DNA from: an uncultured Oscillibacter sp.
GTDB lineage: Bacteria > Bacillota > Clostridia > Oscillospirales > Oscillospiraceae
DNA: 6,586 nt
NCBI GenBank assembly: GCA_946183715.1
Contig: CAMHDB010000105.1
Span: 1-6,586, forward strand
Reading direction: 5' to 3'
Position numbers and translations under genes: made by a program. Position 1 is the first letter of the stretch, and each line of letters begins with the position of its first letter. The notes beneath the pieces were generated by a model that had not been told where the DNA came from, made no database searches, and saw nothing but the letters and a program-made list of their open reading frames with translations. Positions 1-5,661 of the stretch are shown here, piece by piece.

Positions 1-58
1 CTTTTTTCAGCGTGATTCGGGCTCTTCCGCCCCGCGCGAACCGGGCCGCAAATTTCCC

Positions 59-87
59 TTGTGAAACCGCCGGGTTTGTGCTAGAAT
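59..87 (+). promoter_or_regulatory. Putative sigma-A promoter of the restriction-modification operon
   Basis: TTGTGA (59-64) lies 17 bp from TAGAAT (82-87), with an extended -10 TG dinucleotide (79-80) one base before the -10. The predicted start near 94 gives a leader of about 27 nt before the methyltransferase. No operator or C-protein box is evident. A run of T at 2-7 may be the tail of a terminator whose stem lies outside the window. This is inferred from motif match only. Confidence 0.6.
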
Positions 88-120
88 CGGCGTACACGCC
101 TGACGAAAGGGGAGCCGCGA

Positions 121-957
121 ATGCCGGAAAGAAAACTCTCCCCCGTCCTGAAATGGGCCGGGGGGAAAACGCAGTTGCTGGAACATATCGCGGAGAATAT
201 GCCCCCGCGCTACAACCGCTACTTTGAACCGTTCGTCGGCGGCGGCGCGGTCTTCTTCGGGCTTTCCCCGGCGCGGGCGTCCGTCAACGACAGCAACGCC
301 CCGTTAATGAACCTCTACGCGCAGTTGAAAGGCTCCGTCGAACGCGTCATTGAGGGCGTGCGCGCACTCGACGCCTCCCCCATGAATAAGGAGGCCTATT
401 ACGCCGCCCGCGAGCGCTACAACGCCAAACTGGCCGCGCGCGAACTCGACGCCGAGTGTGCCGCCCTGCTCATCTGGATTAACAAGCGCTGTTACAACGG
501 CCTCTACCGCGTCAACCGCAAGGGGCGCTTCAATGTCCCGTACAACCACGCCAAGACAAACCCGAAATCCATTGACGAAAGCAACCTCCGCGCCATTTCG
601 GCCTACTTCCGCAAGGCCGACGTGACCATGACCTGTCTCGACTTTGAGCGGGCCTGCGACGGCGTCTCCGCCGGGGATTTCGTCTACTTCGACAGTCCCT
701 ACGTCCCCGAAAGCGACACCGCCTCTTTCACCGACTACACCATGGACGGCTTTTCCCACGACGACCACGAACGCCTTGCCGCGCTGTTCCGCCGCCTCGA
801 CCGCCTCGGCGCGAAAGTCATGCTGTCCAATAACGACGTGCCGCCCGTCCGCGCCCTCTACGCCGGGTACCGTATCCAGTCGCTGGAAGTCCGGCGCATG
901 ATTAACTGTCACGGCAACAAGCGCACCGGGCGGGAAGTCCTGATACTCAACTACTGA
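121..957 (+). CDS. D12-class (Dam/DpnM-like) DNA adenine N6-methyltransferase, expected specificity GATC
   Basis: This 278-residue protein should transfer a methyl group from S-adenosylmethionine to adenine N6, protecting host DNA from the adjacent endonuclease. The SAM-binding segment KWAGGK is at residues 11-16 and EPFVGGGAVFF follows at 36-46. The family block with NKRCYNGLYRVN and GRFNVPY lies in the middle. The catalytic motif is DSPY at 191-194 instead of the usual DPPY, followed by the typical TASFTDYT. The C-terminus has LSNND and ends in VLILNY, as in Dam and DpnM. The start is supported by AAGGGGAG at 107-114, six bases upstream. The length is normal for the family. The endonuclease gene begins 14 bp after the stop, so the two form an operon. 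GATC specificity is inferred from the partner and from GATC depletion in the window, not from the methyltransferase sequence alone. Confidence 0.93.
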   Translation: MPERKLSPVLKWAGGKTQLLEHIAENMPPRYNRYFEPFVGGGAVFFGLSPARASVNDSNAPLMNLYAQLKGSVERVIEGVRALDASPMNKEAYYAARERYNAKLAARELDAECAALLIWINKRCYNGLYRVNRKGRFNVPYNHAKTNPKSIDESNLRAISAYFRKADVTMTCLDFERACDGVSAGDFVYFDSPYVPESDTASFTDYTMDGFSHDDHERLAALFRRLDRLGAKVMLSNNDVPPVRALYAGYRIQSLEVRRMINCHGNKRTGREVLILNY

Positions 958-971
958 CGGGAGGGAACCGT

Positions 972-1826
972 ATGACGACCCGCGCCTTTCCGGAATGGCT
1001 CTCCACGTTCCGGCAGTCCATCAACGGCTACGACTACTACACCGACTTCCCCAAGGCCTACGAGAACGCCGAACGCTGGAAACCCGAAATCTATCTGCTA
1101 AACTCTCTTGTCGGCTCCCAAAACATCGAGGCCGACTTCGACGCCCTGCTTGCCAGATACCCCGGCTGTATCCGCGCCGTCCCGATTCTCCTCGCCGTGC
1201 GCGAAAGCGAAATCTACTGTCAGGACGAACGCGGCGCGCTCCGCTACCGCTTCGACCGCGTAGCCCAGACCCCGGCGCAGTACCGCTACTTCATGCGCGA
1301 GACGGGCCTTTTCGACATGTTGCGAAACCACATCGTGAGTAACCTGTACGACTACGTGACGGGTATAGAAGTCGGCCTCGGCTCCAACGGGCGCAAGAAC
1401 CGCGGCGGACACCAGATGGAAACCCGTGTGGAAAGCTATTTGCGCAAAGCGGGCGTCGAATACTACCGGGAAATGTACCTGACGGAAATCGAAAGCAAGT
1501 GGAATCTGAATCTGTCGGCGATATCGGCGGAGGGCACGTCGACGAAACGCTGGGATTTCGTCGTGAAAACCCCGGAGTGCGTGTCGGTTATCGAGACGAA
1601 TTTCTATGCCAGCGGCGGCTCCAAGCTCAACGAGACCGCGCGGAGTTACAAGATGATTGCGGAGGAGGCCCGCACGATTCCGGGTTTCCGGTTCGTGTGG
1701 GTTACGGACGGCGGCGGCTGGTACTCCGCGCGGCGCAATCTGGAGGAGACCTTCCGCGTACTGCCGGATATGTACAACATTACCGACATGGAGCGCGGCG
1801 TCTTCGACACGCTCTTTCAGGCGTGA
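972..1826 (+). CDS. Type II restriction endonuclease, DpnII/MboI family (GATC)
   Basis: This 284-residue protein closely resembles DpnII of Streptococcus pneumoniae as I recall it. Matching blocks are the N-terminal EWLSTFRQ...YYTDFPKAYEN, NSLVGSQNIEADF, NHIVSNLYDYVTGIEVGLGSNGRKNRGG, the C-terminal GSKLNETARSYKMIAEE and WVTDGGGWY. The length is near the roughly 290 residues of DpnII. It should cut unmethylated GATC in double-stranded DNA. The likely nuclease core is D195, E208 and N210 (WDF, then E-T-N), a variant of the PD-(D/E)XK pattern in which the usual lysine is replaced; DpnII appears to have the same E-x-N. A strong ribosome binding site (GGGAGGG, 959-965) lies six bases before the ATG. 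Codon use and GC resemble the neighbouring genes, so there is no sign of recent acquisition. The gene is convergent with gpr and shares its terminator. The second, DpnA-like methyltransferase of the DpnII and MboI systems is absent from the window. Confidence 0.93.
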   Translation: MTTRAFPEWLSTFRQSINGYDYYTDFPKAYENAERWKPEIYLLNSLVGSQNIEADFDALLARYPGCIRAVPILLAVRESEIYCQDERGALRYRFDRVAQTPAQYRYFMRETGLFDMLRNHIVSNLYDYVTGIEVGLGSNGRKNRGGHQMETRVESYLRKAGVEYYREMYLTEIESKWNLNLSAISAEGTSTKRWDFVVKTPECVSVIETNFYASGGSKLNETARSYKMIAEEARTIPGFRFVWVTDGGGWYSARRNLEETFRVLPDMYNITDMERGVFDTLFQA

Positions 1827-1871
1827 AACGTAAAATCGGCGGGGGCAATTTTTGCCCCGCCGATTCGTTTC
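1825..1871. terminator. Bidirectional terminator hairpin between the endonuclease gene and gpr
   Basis: The two convergent genes are 43 bp apart and meet in one large inverted repeat. The core stem pairs 1834-1848 with 1852-1865, with one bulged G and a T loop. An outer arm pairs GAAACG (1825-1830) with CGTTTC (1866-1871). On the - strand the core stem is followed by TTTTA, a good U-tract for gpr transcripts. On the + strand the tail (TTCGTTTC) is weaker. The outer arm overlaps both stop codons. Confidence 0.85.
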
Positions 1872-2766
1872 AGGACAACAGGGCGTTGATGTCCTCAACT
1901 TCCAAGTCCTGCAAAGCCCAGTTGACGCCGTAGCCGATGACTTTCGCCAAGTCCCGGACTTGCGCGTCAATGTCCTGCGGCGTGACCATCAGCCCGCCGT
2001 GGCCGCTGCGTAAGGCGTCCTCGTCGAGTTGCTGACCGTGCTCTTCGAGCAAATCAGCGGCCAGCGTCACGGCGTCGACGACCGTCGGAACCCCGATGGC
2101 AATCACCGGGACGCCCAGCGTATTCCGGTCGAGCGCGGCGCGGTGGTTGCCCACGCCCGAACCCGGCAGGATTCCGGTGTCCGAAAGCTGTACGGCACTG
2201 CACAGGCGCGCCCTGCGACGGGACGCCAGCGCGTCTATCGCTATCACGCACGCGGGCCGTATCCTTTCGGCGAGGCCCCGTACCGCTTCGGCGGTCTCCA
2301 CGCCGGTCGTTCCCAAAACGCCCGTCCGGAACGCCGCCACGGGCCGGAATCCCGCAAACTGCCGCGGCATGGCCTCTATCAAGTGGCGCGTCACGAGTAC
2401 GCTCGCCGCCGCAAGCGGCCCTACGGCGTCCGGCGTCATATCGGCGTTGCCCAGCGCAATCACCAGTACACAGCCGTCCGCCTCCGGCAGTAACGCCTTT
2501 AACGCGCGCCCGGTGGCGCGTACCGCGCGGGGGAAAAAGTCCGCTGTGCGCTTCCAGTACGCGCTCAGGTCTACGGTGACATACGTCCCCGCAGGCCGCC
2601 CCAGCGCGCGCTCCCCGCGACTGTCCAATATCTCTACTTTCGTGACCGGGTAGCCGTCCGACTTTCTCTCGCTCGAACGGACACCCGTCAGACGCGAAGT
2701 CGCCTCGGCGCTCTCGTGCCAGAGTTCAAAGGCTTCCAGCGCCAAGTCGGTACGCCTGCTCAGCAT
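1870..2766 (-). CDS. gpr: Germination protease GPR (spore protease, peptidase family A25)
   Basis: GPR is the sporulation-specific aspartic-type protease that starts degradation of small acid-soluble spore proteins when a spore germinates. It is made as a zymogen inside the forespore. The predicted 298 residues contain the family's signatures: RTDLALEA at 5-12 (processing region), TPDAVGP at 111-117, AIDALASR at 176-183, SDTGILPGSGVGN at 195-207, TLGVPVIAIGVPTVVDA at 216-232, and VTPQDID at 261-267. D113 and D178 correspond in context and spacing to the catalytic aspartates of Bacillus megaterium GPR (D127 and D193, from memory). The start at 2766 is chosen because GGAAGGAG lies eight bases upstream and the family begins just before RTDLA. 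The frame stays open to 2919, but that extension has no ribosome binding site and resembles no GPR sequence. The propeptide is only about four residues, shorter than in Bacillus. It is a single-gene unit. Confidence 0.95.
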   Translation of the reverse strand: MLSRRTDLALEAFELWHESAEATSRLTGVRSSERKSDGYPVTKVEILDSRGERALGRPAGTYVTVDLSAYWKRTADFFPRAVRATGRALKALLPEADGCVLVIALGNADMTPDAVGPLAAASVLVTRHLIEAMPRQFAGFRPVAAFRTGVLGTTGVETAEAVRGLAERIRPACVIAIDALASRRRARLCSAVQLSDTGILPGSGVGNHRAALDRNTLGVPVIAIGVPTVVDAVTLAADLLEEHGQQLDEDALRSGHGGLMVTPQDIDAQVRDLAKVIGYGVNWALQDLEVEDINALLS

Positions 2767-2774
2767 AGGCCGCG

Positions 2775-2782
2775 CTCCTTCC
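2775..2782 (-). promoter_or_regulatory. Ribosome binding site fixing the gpr start
   Basis: GGAAGGAG on the - strand, eight bases before the ATG at 2766. The in-frame ATG at 2919 has nothing comparable, so the shorter protein is preferred. Confidence 0.85.
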
Positions 2783-2808
2783 GTGGCGGAATCGCCCCGC
2801 CGCGAGAG

Positions 2809-2838
2809 TAGGATGTGCCGCGCGGCCCGAAAGATACG
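2809..2838 (-). promoter_or_regulatory. Possible sigma-G/sigma-F-type promoter of gpr
   Basis: On the - strand CATCCTA (2815-2809) matches the forespore sigma-G -10 consensus CATACTA at six of seven positions. CGTATC (2838-2833), 17 bp upstream, partly matches the -35 consensus (TGAATA/GTATA type). The predicted start near 2802 gives a leader of about 36 nt. gpr of Bacillus is known to be forespore-expressed, so such a promoter is expected. It lies just downstream of the terminator-like hairpin, which would insulate gpr from the upstream sigma-A promoter. Confidence 0.45.
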
Positions 2839-2841
2839 TGG

Positions 2842-2889
2842 AAAAAAATGGAGCGTCCCCGGCGCGCAATGGCAGGACGCGCCGGGGAC
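2842..2889 (-). terminator. Putative intrinsic terminator of the small transcription unit upstream of gpr
   Basis: A perfect 12-bp GC-rich stem pairs 2855-2866 with 2878-2889, with an 11-nt loop. On the - strand it is followed by six bases and then seven T (2848-2842). The six-base gap makes it weaker than a textbook terminator, so partial readthrough into gpr is possible. On the + strand the stem is followed by no T-run, which indicates the - direction. Confidence 0.6.
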
Positions 2890-2921
2890 AGTCTGTGAGG
2901 GGAAAAAAGGAGATATCATGA

Positions 2922-2941
2922 AAGTTAGTTATATCTAACTT
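2922..2941. promoter_or_regulatory. 20-bp palindromic operator candidate at the transcription start
   Basis: AAGTTAG (2922-2928) and CTAACTT (2935-2941) form a perfect inverted repeat around TTATAT. It begins about nine bases after the -10 box of the - strand promoter and covers the predicted +2 to +21, a typical repressor position. The half-site resembles the TTAG...CTAA pattern of DtxR/IdeR/MntR-type metal-dependent repressors. That assignment is tentative, since the repeat could also act only as an RNA stem-loop. Confidence 0.5.
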
Positions 2942-2949
2942 ACGGAGAC

Positions 2950-2978
2950 ATAGTACCACAATTCCGGCGGCCTGTCAA
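2950..2978 (-). promoter_or_regulatory. Strong sigma-A promoter (TTGACA, 17 bp, TACTAT)
   Basis: On the - strand TTGACA (2978-2973) is a perfect -35. TACTAT (2955-2950) is a five-of-six -10, with exactly 17 bp between them. It reads toward gpr, but the first element downstream is the 20-bp palindrome and then a terminator-like hairpin, not a ribosome binding site. A vegetative promoter would be unexpected for gpr itself. Confidence 0.8.
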
Positions 2979-3012
2979 GAGAAAATTTTTGTTTTCTCGA
3001 AAAAAATTGTTG
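2979..3012 (-). promoter_or_regulatory. A/T-rich UP-element-like tract with inverted repeat
   Basis: Directly upstream of the - strand -35 lies an A/T-rich tract in otherwise GC-rich DNA. It includes the inverted repeat GAGAAAA (2979-2985) and TTTTCTC (2992-2998). The position and the A- and T-tracts fit an UP element contacted by the RNA polymerase alpha subunit. The repeat could alternatively be a regulator site. Confidence 0.4.
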
Positions 3013-3030
3013 GCAAAGTCTCCCGCTCAG

Positions 3031-3072
3031 GGCGAAAGAAACGCCTGTCCGGATATCCGGGCAGGGCGTTTC
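3031..3072 (-). terminator. Intrinsic terminator of the glycosyltransferase gene
   Basis: GAAACGCC (3038-3045) pairs with GGCGTTTC (3065-3072 with one bulged G at 3064), and the stem continues through TGTCCGG and CCGGGCA to an ATAT loop (3053-3056). On the - strand the stem ends in GTTTCTTTCGCC, giving a T-rich tail. It begins three bases after the glycosyltransferase stop codon. Confidence 0.8.
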
Positions 3073-3075
3073 GCG

Positions 3076-4092
3076 TCAGTTAAAGTGGAAAATCTTGTTG
3101 GCGAGGCGGTAGGCGGTCACGTCGATTCTGCGTCCGGCGCGCCCCGGGAGATTCAGGAACATGCCGAACACGCCGTAGCGCAGGCGCTTGTACTCCCACG
3201 GGTGATTTTTGCGGATATAGGCCCAGAGTTCGCGCTTTTTTTCGAGGTGCTCGGGCGTCCCGGCGACTATCAGCAACGCGGTCGTGACGGCGGTAATCAT
3301 GTCGTGGTACTTTAGAATTGTCCGGCGCTGTTTGTTGTTGCGGATTTTGGGGAGGTCAATCTGCTCCATCATGAGCTTGTTTACGAGTATCTGCTGGTCG
3401 ATACGCTTTATCATGGTCTGTTCCTGCACGGACTGCCCCTCGCGCCCGATATAGTAATGGTACAGGTCGACGTTGATATAGTAGAGCGTGCGCACAACCG
3501 CCAGCGGCACGGAACAGTAGAGGTTGTCGACGTAGAACGTATGCTCGGGGAGTTTGAGCGAGCTTTTCCGCAGTACGTCGGTACGGTAAATCAAGGAGTG
3601 CATGAGGAGGTTTTCCCACTTGCGGAAGTGCCCGACCTCGTTCCATGTCAGGACGCGGTCGGCGGGGAGGGCGTTGGCGTAGCGAATGACGCGCTGCCGG
3701 CCCTCGTGGACTTTGTCGTAGATATAGTTGCTGATGACAAGGTCCACGGGTGGTTCCATCTTGACGAACCCGCGGAGGCGTTCGAGAATGATACGCAAAG
3801 CGTCAGTGTCGACCCAATCGTCGCTGTCGACGACTTTGAAGTAAAGCCCGGAGGCCTCGCGCAGTCCGGTGGCGACGGCTCCGCCGTGTCCTTTGTTTTC
3901 CTGATGAACCGCGCGTATGATACCGGGATGTTCGGCGGCGAGACGGTCGGCGACTTCCGCTGTACGGTCTTTCGAGCCGTCGTTTACAATCAGTATTTCC
4001 ACGTCGTCCCCGCCGGGGAGCAGGGTTTCGACACAGTGTTCCATATAGTCTTGGGAGTTGTAGCAGGGCACCGCCACGCTTAACAGTTTCAT
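3076..4092 (-). CDS. Family 2 (GT-A fold) glycosyltransferase
   Basis: This 338-residue protein should transfer a sugar from a nucleotide-activated donor, probably to a cell-surface glycan; donor and acceptor cannot be read from the sequence. The N-terminal GT-A domain is clear: VAVPCYNSQDY at 6-16, ILIVNDGSKDRT at 33-44, HQENKGHGGAVATGL at 63-77, and the metal-binding DSDD at 89-92 within FKVVDSDDWVD. The C-terminal half has family features of Firmicute homologues (YHYYIGREGQSVQEQ, then a basic helical region) and no obvious membrane segment, so it is probably cytoplasmic or peripheral. The start at 4092 is chosen because AGAGAGG lies nine bases upstream and the GT-A fold begins at once; the frame stays open to 4245 with no family similarity. 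It has its own promoter and terminator. Confidence 0.9.
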   Translation of the reverse strand: MKLLSVAVPCYNSQDYMEHCVETLLPGGDDVEILIVNDGSKDRTAEVADRLAAEHPGIIRAVHQENKGHGGAVATGLREASGLYFKVVDSDDWVDTDALRIILERLRGFVKMEPPVDLVISNYIYDKVHEGRQRVIRYANALPADRVLTWNEVGHFRKWENLLMHSLIYRTDVLRKSSLKLPEHTFYVDNLYCSVPLAVVRTLYYINVDLYHYYIGREGQSVQEQTMIKRIDQQILVNKLMMEQIDLPKIRNNKQRRTILKYHDMITAVTTALLIVAGTPEHLEKKRELWAYIRKNHPWEYKRLRYGVFGMFLNLPGRAGRRIDVTAYRLANKIFHFN

Positions 4093-4144
4093 AGTCCACG
4101 ACCTCTCTGTAGTCTGTCTCTCCGCGCGCGGGCGCGGCAGGCCT

Positions 4145-4173
4145 AGCATAGCATTTTTTCGGCGGAATTGCAA
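4145..4173 (-). promoter_or_regulatory. Putative sigma-A promoter of the glycosyltransferase gene
   Basis: On the - strand TTGCAA (4173-4168), 17 bp, then TATGCT (4150-4145), with TG one base before the -10 (extended -10). The predicted start near 4138 gives a leader of about 46 nt. It is back to back with the metY promoter, the two -35 boxes being about 37 bp apart. Confidence 0.6.
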
Positions 4174-4210
4174 GGGGGAAACCGGACTGTGACAAAATCT
4201 CCGGGAGGCC

Positions 4211-4239
4211 TTGACAGGCCCGCGAAAAGCTGTTATAAT
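4211..4239 (+). promoter_or_regulatory. Consensus sigma-A promoter of metY
   Basis: TTGACA (4211-4216) and TATAAT (4234-4239) are perfect hexamers with 17 bp between them. The predicted start near 4246 leaves about 45 nt before the ATG. This leader is too short for a SAM riboswitch or T-box, and no strong hairpin is seen in it, so metY does not show the usual Firmicute methionine-responsive leader. Confidence 0.88.
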
Positions 4240-4290
4240 CCCCATATTCCTATTTACATACTATGTTAATCAGAAAGTGAGGGATTCCGA

Positions 4291-5574
4291 ATGGCGGATT
4301 ATCACTTCGAGACCTTACAGCTCCACGCCGGACAGGAGACGCCCGACCCGGCTACCGACGCCCGCGCCGTGCCAATTTACCAAACGGCGTCCTATGTATT
4401 CCACAACTCCGCGCATGCGGCGGCGCGGTTCGGGCTGTCGGACGCCGGCAACATCTACGGACGGCTGACGAACCCGACGCAAGGCGTCTTGGAGGAGCGT
4501 ATCGCGGCGCTGGAAGGCGGCGTGGCGGCGCTGGCGACGGCCTCCGGCGCGGCGGCCATTTCGTATGCCGTACAGGCCCTCGCCCGCGCCGGGGAGCACA
4601 TCGTCGCGCAGAAAACGATTTACGGCGGTACCTACAACCTGCTCCGGCACACGCTCCCGCTCTACGGAATCGAGACGACCTTCGTCGACATCCACGACTT
4701 GCAAGCCGTCGCGGCGGCAGTGCGCCCCAATACGAAAGCCGTCTTTATTGAAACGCTGGGCAACCCCAATTCCGACATCCCCGACATCGACGCCGTCGCC
4801 GAACTCGCCCACGCGCGCGGACTCCCGCTCGTCATCGACAACACCTTCGGCACCCCCTACTGGATCCGCCCCATCGAACACGGCGCGGACATCGTCGTAC
4901 ACTCCGCCACGAAATTCTTAGGCGGACACGGCACCACATTGGGCGGCGTCATCGTCGATTCCGGGAAATTCGACTGGGCGGCGTCGGGACGCTACCCGTG
5001 GATTTCCGAGGCCAACCCGAGTTACCACGGCGTCCGCTTCACCGACGCGGCGGGCCCGGCGGCCTTCGCCACGTATAGTCGCGCCATTCTCCTCCGCGAC
5101 ACCGGCGCGACTATCGCCCCCCTCAGCGCCTTCCTGCTCTTACAGGGCGTCGAAACGCTCTCACTACGCCTCGACCGCCACGCCGAAAACACCGCGAAAG
5201 TCGTGGCGTACCTGTCCGGGCACCCGCAGGTCGAACGCGTCAACCATCCGTCGCTGTCCGCGCACCCCGACCACGCGCTCTATCAGCGCTATTTCCCGAA
5301 CGGCGGCGCGTCTATCTTCACGTTCGACATCCGGGGCGGCAGGGACGAGGCCTATCGTTTTATCGACAGCCTCAAACTTTTCTCACTGCTGGCGAACGTC
5401 GCCGACGTGAAATCGCTGGTGATTCACCCCGCCACAACGACGCACTCGCAACTTTCCGAGGAAGAACTGCTTGCGCAGGATATCCGGCCCAACACAATCC
5501 GCCTGTCCATCGGCACGGAACACGCCGACGACATCCTCAACGATTTGGAACGCGGCCTCCGGGCGGCGAAATAA
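4291..5574 (+). CDS. metY: O-acetylhomoserine sulfhydrylase (Cys/Met metabolism PLP-dependent enzyme)
   Basis: This enzyme should make homocysteine from O-acetyl-L-homoserine and sulfide (direct sulfhydrylation) in cytoplasmic methionine synthesis. The 427-residue length is typical of OAH sulfhydrylases and longer than most cystathionine gamma-synthases (about 380-400). Seen in order are HFETLQLHAGQ, PIYQTASYVF, YGRLTNPTQGVLEERIAALEGG, the substrate-loop region KTIYGGTYNL, FIETLGNPNSDIPDI, VIDNTFGTPY, and the PLP lysine K208 in HSATKFLGGHGTTLGG. The long insertion with the motif YHGVRFTDAAGPAAF and the C-terminal NVADVKSLVIHPATTTHSQL are also typical of MetY. GAGGG (4279-4283) lies seven bases before the ATG. 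It is a single-gene unit. Cystathionine gamma-synthase-type or O-acetylserine activity cannot be excluded from sequence alone. Confidence 0.93.
   Translation: MADYHFETLQLHAGQETPDPATDARAVPIYQTASYVFHNSAHAAARFGLSDAGNIYGRLTNPTQGVLEERIAALEGGVAALATASGAAAISYAVQALARAGEHIVAQKTIYGGTYNLLRHTLPLYGIETTFVDIHDLQAVAAAVRPNTKAVFIETLGNPNSDIPDIDAVAELAHARGLPLVIDNTFGTPYWIRPIEHGADIVVHSATKFLGGHGTTLGGVIVDSGKFDWAASGRYPWISEANPSYHGVRFTDAAGPAAFATYSRAILLRDTGATIAPLSAFLLLQGVETLSLRLDRHAENTAKVVAYLSGHPQVERVNHPSLSAHPDHALYQRYFPNGGASIFTFDIRGGRDEAYRFIDSLKLFSLLANVADVKSLVIHPATTTHSQLSEEELLAQDIRPNTIRLSIGTEHADDILNDLERGLRAAK
4863..4866. other. Only GATC site in the window
   Basis: This is the sole GATC I find on reading all 6,586 bases, inside GGATCC in metY. 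It spans the Trp and Ile codons of YWIRP (TGG ATC). It would be the only substrate in this segment for the resident methyltransferase and endonuclease, if they recognise GATC. Confidence 0.85.
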
Positions 5575-5579
5575 AAGTT

Positions 5580-5610
5580 GTCCCGTCCGGTTTCGGGCGG
5601 GACGCTTTTA
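5580..5610 (+). terminator. Intrinsic terminator of metY
   Basis: A 10-bp GC-rich stem pairs 5580-5589 with 5594-5603 (one G-T wobble, tetraloop GTTT), followed by GCTTTTA. It starts six bases after the metY stop codon and ends just before the promoter of the next gene. Confidence 0.88.
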
Positions 5611-5611
5611 C

Positions 5612-5640
5612 TGTACAATTTCGCTGGGGCGTGGTATACT
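5612..5640 (+). promoter_or_regulatory. Putative sigma-A promoter of the pseudouridine synthase gene
   Basis: TGTACA (5612-5617, four of six matches), 17 bp, then TATACT (5635-5640) with TGG directly before it (extended -10). The predicted start near 5647 leaves a leader of only about 15 nt, just covering the ribosome binding site. Confidence 0.6.
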
Positions 5641-5661
5641 GTCGCGGAAGGGGGGCGCGGC

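Larger units (their letters stand above)
2842..2943 (-). ncRNA. Candidate small regulatory RNA of about 100 nt, not a recognised family
   Basis: A strong - strand promoter predicts a start near 2943 and a GC-rich hairpin with a T-run ends near 2842, with no credible reading frame between. The RNA would have a 5' stem-loop (AAGUUAG paired with CUAACUU). An unpaired pyrimidine-rich segment around 2897-2914 follows, containing CUCCUUUUUUCCCC, and then the terminator stem. That middle segment is complementary to a Shine-Dalgarno sequence, as in known Gram-positive RNAs with C-rich seeds such as FsrA. Alternatives are an untranslated leader of gpr with an attenuator, or the remnant of a lost gene's promoter region. 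With the gpr promoter and the glycosyltransferase terminator, this fills the 309-base stretch without a protein gene (2767-3075). Its existence as an RNA is inference. Confidence 0.45.

Noticed and set aside
304..912. 202-codon - strand frame opposite the methyltransferase gene
   Set aside because: Val/Gly/Ala-rich translation typical of an antisense shadow; the opposite strand carries a complete methyltransferase.
1..1869. Restriction-modification genes as a recently acquired island
   Set aside because: Base composition and codon choice match the neighbours, no integrase, direct repeats or insertion sequence flank the pair, and GATC avoidance throughout the window points to long residence.
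1098..1970. Long - strand open frame (290 codons) opposite the endonuclease gene
   Set aside because: It is rich in Arg, Ala and Val in a shadow-like pattern, has no family resemblance, and lies opposite a clearly recognised gene. GC-rich codon use commonly leaves antisense frames open.
2767..2919. N-terminal extension of the gpr frame to an ATG at 2919
   Set aside because: No ribosome binding site precedes it, the sequence crosses the GC-rich hairpin and T-run, and it resembles no GPR N-terminus. The ATG at 2766 has a strong ribosome binding site and correct family start.
2918..2938. Six-codon + strand mini-ORF MKVSYI with a strong AAGGAG site
   Set aside because: No + strand promoter is visible upstream and the frame stops inside the palindrome. 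It is better explained as the complement of the - strand pyrimidine-rich segment, so it is reported as a finding and not as a gene.
3457..4083. 208-codon + strand frame opposite the glycosyltransferase gene
   Set aside because: It is antisense to a well-supported gene, without a ribosome binding site or recognisable domain.
4143..4146. CTAG, present only a few times in the window, as another avoided restriction site
   Set aside because: CTAG is rare in most bacterial genomes for unrelated reasons, so its scarcity here says nothing about this system.
4240..4290. SAM riboswitch or T-box leader for metY
   Set aside because: The leader after the consensus promoter is only about 45 nt, with no strong hairpin or terminator.
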